Origin: Paraburkholderia sp. BL25I1N1
GTDB lineage: Bacteria; Pseudomonadota; Gammaproteobacteria; Burkholderiales; Burkholderiaceae
Reading direction: 5' to 3'
Assembly: GCF_003002025.1 (NCBI RefSeq)
Contig: NZ_PVZB01000032.1
Span: forward strand, 24,263-88,262
Length of the DNA: 64,000 bases
In this document: positions 58,948-64,000 of the stretch, one piece after another
Layout: every line of letters starts with the position of its first letter
Numbering within the stretch: position 1 is the first letter of the stretch
Notes under the pieces: model-generated
What the model was told of the DNA's origin: nothing
Database searches by the model: none
Seen by the model: the letters and a program-made list of their open reading frames with translations, nothing else
Program-made: the position numbers and the translations under genes

Positions 58948-60048
58948 ATGAAAAGACGGGTAGTGGGGCAAGTGGCGGCGCTGGTCTTGTGCGCGGCGCC
59001 GTGGTTGACGGCCGCTGCGAAAGACACGCAGCTCAACGTGTATAACTGGTCCGATTACATCGCCAAGGACACCATTCCGAACTTCACCAAACAGACCGGC
59101 GTCCAGGTCAAATACGACAACTACGACAGCGACGACACGCTGCAAGCCAAGCTCCTCACCGGCAATTCCGGCTACGACATCGTCGTGCCGACCAGCAATT
59201 ACGCCGGCAAGCAGATCGCCGCCGGCATTTTCGCGCCGCTCGACAAATCGAAGCTGCCGAACCTGAAGTACCTCGATCCCTCGCTGATGGCGCTCGTCGC
59301 CGGCGCCGACCCGGGCAACAAGTTCACGGTGCCCTGGGCCTACGGCACGACCGGACTCGGCTACAACGTCACCAAAGCGCAGCAGATTCTCGGCAAGAAC
59401 GTGCCGCTCGATAGCTGGGACGTCCTCTTCAAGCCGGAAAACATTTCGAAGCTGAAGGCGTGCGGCGTGTCCGTGCTCGACGCGCCGGACCAGATGTTCG
59501 CCGCCGCGCTGCATTACATCGGCAAGGATCCGATGAGCACGAACCCGGCCGATTACCGCGCCGCGCTCGAAATGATGAAGAAGATCCGCCCGTACATCAC
59601 GCAGTTCAATTCGTCGGGCTATATCAACGACCTGGTTGGCGGCGACGTGTGCTTTGCGTACGGCTGGTCGGGTGATGTCGTGATCGCCAAGCATCGCGCG
59701 GTCGAAGCGAAGAAGCCCTACAAGGTCGAGTATTACATTCCGAAGGGCGGTGCGCCGGTGTGGTTCGACGTGATGGCGATCCCGAAGGACGCGAAGAACA
59801 AGGAAGCCGCGCTCGAATGGATCAACTACATCGAAACGCCGCAGGTTCACGCCGCGATCACCAACGCCGTCTACTACCCGAGCGCCAATCTCGAAGCGCG
59901 CAAGTACGTGGACAAGGACGTGGCGAACGACCCGGCCGTGTATCCGCCGCCTGAAGTCATCAAGACCCTGTTCCTGCTGAAGCCGTTGCCGCCGGAAATC
60001 CAGCGGCTGCAAACGCGGCTGTGGACTGAATTCAAGTCCGGCCGCTGA
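58948..60048 (+). CDS. potF: Putrescine ABC transporter substrate-binding protein
   Basis: A signal peptide (RRVVGQVAALVLCAAPWLTAAA) precedes TQLNVYNWSDYIAKDTIPNFTKQTGVQVKYDNYDSDDTLQAKLLTGNSGYDIVVPTSNY, the PotF/PotD signature with the polyamine-binding WSDYI and SNY. Later PYITQFNSSGYINDLVGGDVCFAYGWSGDVVIA and GGAPVWFDVMAIPKDAKNKEAALEWINYI fit PotF better than PotD. It delivers putrescine to PotGHI, encoded directly downstream. Length 366 residues is normal. Confidence 0.93.
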   Translation: MKRRVVGQVAALVLCAAPWLTAAAKDTQLNVYNWSDYIAKDTIPNFTKQTGVQVKYDNYDSDDTLQAKLLTGNSGYDIVVPTSNYAGKQIAAGIFAPLDKSKLPNLKYLDPSLMALVAGADPGNKFTVPWAYGTTGLGYNVTKAQQILGKNVPLDSWDVLFKPENISKLKACGVSVLDAPDQMFAAALHYIGKDPMSTNPADYRAALEMMKKIRPYITQFNSSGYINDLVGGDVCFAYGWSGDVVIAKHRAVEAKKPYKVEYYIPKGGAPVWFDVMAIPKDAKNKEAALEWINYIETPQVHAAITNAVYYPSANLEARKYVDKDVANDPAVYPPPEVIKTLFLLKPLPPEIQRLQTRLWTEFKSGR

Positions 60049-60083
60049 CCCGCGGCCAGAATGAACGGGTAAGCATCATCAAG

Positions 60084-60109
60084 AAGCCCTCGGTGTTCAC
60101 CGGGGGCTT
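60084..60109 (+). repeat. Imperfect hairpin between potF and potG
   Basis: AAGCCCTCGGTG and CACCGGGGGCTT pair with one G-U, in the 92-base gap after potF. No U-run of note follows. It could stabilise the potF transcript or partly terminate, giving more binding protein than permease, as is common in ABC importer operons. Confidence 0.55.
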
Positions 60110-60140
60110 TGTTCGTCAAACGCCGGAGTCAAGCATTGTG

Positions 60141-61307
60141 ATGAGTAGTGACCAGTCGGGCGCGCTGGCAGGGGCCGTCGCGCCGTCCCCGGGCCAGAAC
60201 GCCGTTGCAGGCGACGCCACGGACAACTTCGTCCAGGTCGTCGATGTCGTGAAGAAGTTCGGCGAGACCGTGGCGGTCAAAGGCGTCAACCTCTCGGTGA
60301 AGAAGGGCGAGCTGTTCGCGCTGCTCGGCAGTTCCGGCTGCGGCAAGTCGACCTTGCTGCGCATGATGGCCGGACTCGAAAGCGTGAGCTCGGGCAAGAT
60401 CCTGATCGACGGTGAAGACCTCGCGCAATTGCCGCCGTACCGGCGGCCGGTCAACATGATGTTCCAGTCGTACGCGCTGTTTCCGCACATGACCGTGGAG
60501 GGCAATGTTGCCTTCGGGCTGAAGCAGGAAGGCGTGCCGAAAGCCGAACTGAAGGACCGCGTGCAGACCGCACTCGAACTCGTGCAGATGTGCCGCTTCG
60601 CGAAGCGCAAGCCGAATCAGCTGTCCGGCGGTCAACAGCAGCGCGTGGCGCTCGCGCGTTCGCTGGTCAAGCGGCCCAAGCTGCTGCTGCTCGACGAGCC
60701 GATGTCCGCGCTCGACAAGCAGATCCGCCAGCGCACGCAAATCGAACTGGTCAACATTCTCGACAAGGTCGGCGTGACCTGCATGATGGTGACGCACGAT
60801 CAGGAAGAGGCGATGACCATGGCGGGCCGCCTTGCCGTGATGAGCGAAGGCGAAATCGTGCAACTCGGCACGCCGCACGAAGTGTACGAATATCCGAATA
60901 GCCGTTTTTCGGCCGAATTCATCGGCTCGACGAATCTGTTCGAAGGTCATACGGTTGAAGACGAGCCCGATCACGTGTTCATCGAAACGCCGGATCTGTC
61001 TTGCCGTTTGTATGTGAGCCACGGCATTACCGGTCCGCTCGGCATGCCGGTGACGATTTCGGTGCGTCCCGAGCGGATCGCATTGACGCGCAAACCGCCT
61101 GAGAGCGCATACAACTGGGGCAAGGGCGTCGTCACGAATATCGCCTACATGGGCGGCTATTCGCTTTACCACGTGAAGCTCGACGCCGGCAAAACCGTGA
61201 TCGCGAACGTGACGAGCCTCGCGCTGACCGAGATCGATCCGCCTACCTGGGGCGACGAAGTGTACGTGCGCTGGAGCGCATCGGCCGGCGTGGTGCTGAC
61301 GTCATGA
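60141..61307 (+). CDS. potG: Putrescine ABC transporter ATP-binding protein
   Basis: Walker A is GSSGCGKSTLLRMMAGLES, the Q-loop MMFQSYALFPHMTV, the signature LSGGQQQRVALARSLVKRPKLLLLDEPMSALDK (signature with Walker B), and the switch MVTHDQEEAMTMAGRL. A C-terminal TOBE-like domain (ISVRPERIALTR) follows. The 30 polar leading residues are family-typical. The stop overlaps potH by 4 bases (ATGA). Confidence 0.93.
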   Translation: MSSDQSGALAGAVAPSPGQNAVAGDATDNFVQVVDVVKKFGETVAVKGVNLSVKKGELFALLGSSGCGKSTLLRMMAGLESVSSGKILIDGEDLAQLPPYRRPVNMMFQSYALFPHMTVEGNVAFGLKQEGVPKAELKDRVQTALELVQMCRFAKRKPNQLSGGQQQRVALARSLVKRPKLLLLDEPMSALDKQIRQRTQIELVNILDKVGVTCMMVTHDQEEAMTMAGRLAVMSEGEIVQLGTPHEVYEYPNSRFSAEFIGSTNLFEGHTVEDEPDHVFIETPDLSCRLYVSHGITGPLGMPVTISVRPERIALTRKPPESAYNWGKGVVTNIAYMGGYSLYHVKLDAGKTVIANVTSLALTEIDPPTWGDEVYVRWSASAGVVLTS

Positions 61308-62233
61308 AGCGCTCGTTCAATTCCTTCGCCACGTGGCCGGTGCGGCGCTTCAACCTGACCGGCCGCACCGCGGTGGTGGCCGGTCCGTTCATCTGGTTGC
61401 TGCTGTTTTTTCTGGTGCCGTTCCTGCTGGTCGTCAAGATCAGTTTCGCCGATCTGCAGCTCGGCATTCCGCCTTACACGGAGTTGACCCAATTTGTGGA
61501 CGGCGCAATTCACGTCACTCTGGATCTGTCGCATTACGCGTTTCTGCTGACCGACAGCCTCTATTTCGCGACCTACGTGAATTCCGTGGTGGTCGCGGCG
61601 ATCTCGACGCTATTGTGTCTGCTGATCGGCTATCCGATGGCGTATTACATCGCGCGTTCGAATCCGGGCAGCCGCAATCTGCTGATGATGGCCGTGATGC
61701 TGCCGTTCTGGACGTCGTTTCTGATTCGCGTGTATGCGTGGATCGGGATTCTGAAGAACAACGGCTTGCTGAATAACTTTTTGATGTCGATCGGGTTGAT
61801 TCACTCGCCGATCGAGTTGTATCACACGAATACCGCCGTTTATATCGGCATGGTCTATTCGTATCTGCCGTTCCTTGTGATGCCGCTGTATGCGCATCTC
61901 GTGAAGATGGACATGACGCTGCTGGAAGCCGCCTACGACCTCGGCGCGAAACCTTGGAAGGCGTTCTGGCAGATCACGTTGCCGCTCTCGAAGAACGGCA
62001 TCATCGCCGGTTGTTTGCTGGTGTTCATTCCGGCGGTGGGCGAGTACGTGATTCCCGAATTGCTGGGCGGCGCGAACACGCTAATGATCGGCCGCGTGAT
62101 GTGGAATGAGTTCTTCGACAATGCCGATTGGCCGATGGCGTCTGCCGTGACGTGCGCAATGGTGTTGTTGTTATTGGTGCCGATGGCGTTTTTCCAGTAC
62201 GCGCAGGCGAAGGCGATGGAGGAAAGGCGCTGA
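61304..62233 (+). CDS. potH: Putrescine ABC transporter permease
   Basis: The 309-residue protein has six membrane segments; the first reads GPFIWLLLFFLVPFLLVVKISFADLQLGIPPYTEL. The EAA loop, the contact to the ATPase, is LLEAAYDLGAKPWKAFWQITLPLSKNGIIAGCLLVFIPAVGEYVIPELLGGANTLMIG. This set of motifs is that of PotH. It overlaps potG and its stop shares a base with the potI start. Confidence 0.93.
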   Translation: MKRSFNSFATWPVRRFNLTGRTAVVAGPFIWLLLFFLVPFLLVVKISFADLQLGIPPYTELTQFVDGAIHVTLDLSHYAFLLTDSLYFATYVNSVVVAAISTLLCLLIGYPMAYYIARSNPGSRNLLMMAVMLPFWTSFLIRVYAWIGILKNNGLLNNFLMSIGLIHSPIELYHTNTAVYIGMVYSYLPFLVMPLYAHLVKMDMTLLEAAYDLGAKPWKAFWQITLPLSKNGIIAGCLLVFIPAVGEYVIPELLGGANTLMIGRVMWNEFFDNADWPMASAVTCAMVLLLLVPMAFFQYAQAKAMEERR

Positions 62234-63051
62234 TGAAACCGAACCGGATTTTGCAGTTGATCGCCTTGGGGATCGGGTTTCTGTTTCTGTACATTCCGAT
62301 CGTGAGTCTGATTGTGTATTCGTTCAACGAATCGCAACTGGTCACCGTGTGGACGCGTTTTTCGACTCGCTGGTATGCGGCGTTGCTGCAGGATGACGAG
62401 TTGATCGCGGCGGCGTGGTTGTCGTTGCGGGTGGCTTTGTTGACGGCGTTTGCTTCTGTTGTCATTGGCACGTGGGCCGGTTTCGTGCTCGCGCGGATGG
62501 GGCGGTTTCGCGGCTTTACGCTGTATACCGGGATGATCAATGCGCCGTTGGTGATCCCCGAGGTGATTCAGGGGATTTCGCTGCTGCTGCTGTTCATCGA
62601 AATGGCCAAGTGGTTGGGTTGGCCTGCCGGGCGCGGCATTTTCACGATCTGGATCGGACATGTGATGCTGTGTATTTCTTATGTGGCGATCATCGTGCAG
62701 TCGCGGGTGAAGGAGTTGCATCCCTCGCTCGAAGAGGCGGCGCTGGATCTTGGGGCTACGCCGTTGCGGGTGTTTTTCTTCATTACGTTGCCGCTGATTT
62801 CTCAAGCGCTGGTTTCCGGGTGGCTGTTGTCGTTCACTTTGTCGATTGATGATCTGGTGCTGTCGGCGTTTTTGTCTGGGCCTGGGTCGACTACTTTGCC
62901 GCTCGTTGTTTTCTCGCGTGTTCGGTTGGGGTTGAATCCGGAGATGAATGCGTTGGCTACTCTGTTTATTGCTGTGGTTACTGTTGGGGTGGTGGCGGCT
63001 AATTATTTTATGCAGCGGGCGGAGAGGAGGAGGGTTGGGATGGCGGTTTGA
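62233..63051 (+). CDS. potI: Putrescine ABC transporter permease
   Basis: The 272-residue membrane protein begins LIALGIGFLFLYIPIVSLIVYSFNESQLVTVWTRFSTRWYAALL and has the EAA motif LEEAALDLGATPLRVFFFITLPLISQALVSGWLLSFTLSIDDLVLSAFLSGPGSTTLPLVVFSRVRLGLNPEMNALATL, both typical of PotI. From about 62250 the codons shift towards T and G in the third position relative to the three genes before it. Initiation overlaps the potH stop (TGATG). Confidence 0.93.
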   Translation: MKPNRILQLIALGIGFLFLYIPIVSLIVYSFNESQLVTVWTRFSTRWYAALLQDDELIAAAWLSLRVALLTAFASVVIGTWAGFVLARMGRFRGFTLYTGMINAPLVIPEVIQGISLLLLFIEMAKWLGWPAGRGIFTIWIGHVMLCISYVAIIVQSRVKELHPSLEEAALDLGATPLRVFFFITLPLISQALVSGWLLSFTLSIDDLVLSAFLSGPGSTTLPLVVFSRVRLGLNPEMNALATLFIAVVTVGVVAANYFMQRAERRRVGMAV

Positions 63052-63143
63052 GGTTTTTGAGTTCTGTTGCGGTGGTCTTTGCGTTTTTGGCCTTTTCTTG
63101 TGTTCTTGGTGGTCTATTAGTGTTGCCCCTGTGCGGGGCGGCA

Positions 63144-63178
63144 CTTACTTCTCTTTGCCGGCCGCAAAGAGAAGTAAG
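63144..63178. repeat. Perfect 15-bp palindrome in intergenic repeat
   Basis: CTTACTTCTCTTTGC and GCAAAGAGAAGTAAG flank the five bases CGGCC. The perfect 15-bp arms form a strong hairpin after potI; it may end the pot transcript. It opens a block of repeat-like sequence that I believe recurs in burkholderial genomes. Confidence 0.75.
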
Positions 63179-63200
63179 CAAGAGAAAGCGGCTCACACCG

Positions 63201-63285
63201 CTAATTCTTAAGCGGGTCCCCCGCACAGTTGCGGTAGTGGTGCATCTGGAATCTGGGTTCTCGCGCATTCGGCGCTTGTGACAAG
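63201..63285 (+). repeat. Left arm of a large intergenic inverted repeat
   Basis: Starting CTAATTCTTAAGCGGGTCCC, about 85 bases here recur in reverse complement at 63523-63607. The first 53 bases differ at one position only; the outer part has roughly ten differences. Confidence 0.8.
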
Positions 63286-63522
63286 GCGCTCATTCTTCCC
63301 GCCTCGCGCTCCGCGCTCGCCGGAACGGTACGCTCAAAGGTAGTGGGTTTGTTTGTGCGCGATGGGGTCATCAGCGTTGCCCCGTGATGGGACCTATCCG
63401 TAATTTCGTGGGCGGGGCATATCATGAGGGATCAAGGTCATGGATGATGCCGCGCACATCGTCGTCAGCCGCTTTCTGAACGACCGCGACGGCGCGCGCA
63501 GCGCCGCCGGAAAAATGACTCC
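63286..63522. other. Spacer between the inverted repeat arms
   Basis: About 240 bases without a credible gene, containing further repeat-like pieces (GACCTATCCGTAATTTCG near 63391; CATGGATGATGCCGCGCACA near 63439). The composition is that of the flanking repeat. Confidence 0.5.
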
Positions 63523-63607
63523 TTTGTCACTCACGCGGAATGTGCGAGAGCACGGATTCCAGATGCACCACTACCGCAACTGTGCGAGGGACCCGCTTAA
63601 GAATTAG
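63523..63607 (-). repeat. Right arm of the intergenic inverted repeat, cut by the IS element
   Basis: Reverse complement of the left arm. Homology ends at base 63607 (AAGAATTAG), where the left copy would continue into CGGTGTGAGCCGC. Instead GAACCTGTCCGCA follows, the apparent start of the IS256-family element. Confidence 0.75.
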
Positions 63608-64000
63608 GAACCTGTCCGCATTTTTGTGTGCGAGGCGGTTAGCGGAGTTACCCGCGTGCGTTGGTAAAACGCTCGCCAAACAGAATGGCGAACTGGTTCA
63701 TGGCGGAGGACCAGTCGAATGCCGCCCGTACAGACTTCGCCAGCACGTTGCGCAATGCCAGCCACAGTAGCTTGATGGCGGCCTCGTCGTTGGGGAAGTG
63801 ACCGCGGGTCTTGATGATCTTGCGTAGTTGCATGTTCAGGCTCTCAATGGCATTCGTGGTGTAGACGACACGGCGTATGTCGGGCGGAAACACGAAGAAC
63901 GGTGTGACGTTCTCCCACGCCCGTCGCCACGACTGCACGATGGTCGGATACTTCGCGCCCCATGGCCCTTCGGCAAAGGCCTCCAGGGCCTGCTGCGCGG
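63608..64000 (-). mobile_element. IS256-family insertion sequence, one end only
   Basis: The element begins after the interrupted repeat at about 63608 and runs beyond the right edge. The outer bases (GAACCTGTCCGCATTTTTGTG) are the likely terminal inverted repeat. The second end and target duplication lie outside the window. Confidence 0.7.
63648..64000 (-). CDS. IS256-family transposase, C-terminal part (truncated by window edge)
   Basis: Reading leftwards, AQQALEAFAEGPWGAKYPTIVQSWRRAWENVTPFFVFPPDIRRVVYTTNAIESLNMQLRKIIKTRGHFPNDEAAIKLLWLALRNV is the C-terminal part of a mutator-type (IS256) DDE transposase. It includes the conserved TNAIESLN segment with the catalytic Glu. The frame ends at TAA (63648-63650). 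About 117 of the usual 400 residues are visible, intact as far as seen. Confidence 0.92.
   Translation of the reverse strand, partial: AQQALEAFAEGPWGAKYPTIVQSWRRAWENVTPFFVFPPDIRRVVYTTNAIESLNMQLRKIIKTRGHFPNDEAAIKLLWLALRNVLAKSVRAAFDWSSAMNQFAILFGERFTNARG

Overview
The window is high-GC chromosomal DNA of a Paraburkholderia/Burkholderia-type betaproteobacterium. The grounds are the codon bias, a phasin next to an acetoacetyl-CoA reductase, a DUF2934 protein, PotFGHI and PuuD of the proteobacterial kind, and many small proteins of a burkholderial type. Genus is inferred from gene content only. No rRNA, tRNA or CRISPR array was seen.

Layout. 1-4.6 kb: a catabolic operon cut by the left edge (flavin monooxygenase, RidA, DUF1028, M20 deacylase, NCS1 permease). 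4.6-15.8 kb: an accessory stretch of small hypothetical genes around a PHB pair (phasin, PhaB), an isoaspartate methyltransferase, a YihY/BrkB membrane protein, an EEP hydrolase, a ParB-like protein and a DUF72 protein. 15.8-21.4 kb: an SDR and an AraC regulator, divergently arranged, then an ECF41-type sigma factor with a carboxymuconolactone-decarboxylase-fold protein, a cupin and a LysR regulator. 21.5-24.3 kb: a minus-strand DNA-repair pair (radical SAM protein and UdgX) under a near-perfect LexA box. 24.5-27.8 kb: ThpR, DUF1992, TadA and LdcA.

28-46.9 kb is a purine salvage and catabolism region: a GntR/FCD regulator with two palindromic operators, an NCS1 permease, an allantoin/hydantoin racemase, PuuE, UraD, allantoicase and AllA, then PuuD, UraH, 8-oxoguanine deaminase, a LysR regulator and a four-gene BMP-type ABC importer. 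Together they would import purines or allantoin and take urate through 5-hydroxyisourate, OHCU, allantoin, allantoate and ureidoglycolate to glyoxylate and urea. A hipBA toxin-antitoxin pair with its own operator cluster sits inside this region. No xanthine dehydrogenase is in the window.

47-50.1 kb holds dodecin, a beta-hydroxyacid dehydrogenase with an unusual insertion, and an ABC-F ATPase. 50.3-52.3 kb is a lower-GC islet of three unrecognised minus-strand genes, followed by an aldehyde dehydrogenase remnant; it is the best candidate for an undescribed system. 53-58.5 kb carries nitronate monooxygenase, an OmpW-like protein, DUF1289, phospholipase A and an Nramp transporter. 58.7-63.05 kb is a complete potFGHI putrescine importer operon. 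The right end is a large inverted intergenic repeat cut by an IS256-family transposase that runs off the window.
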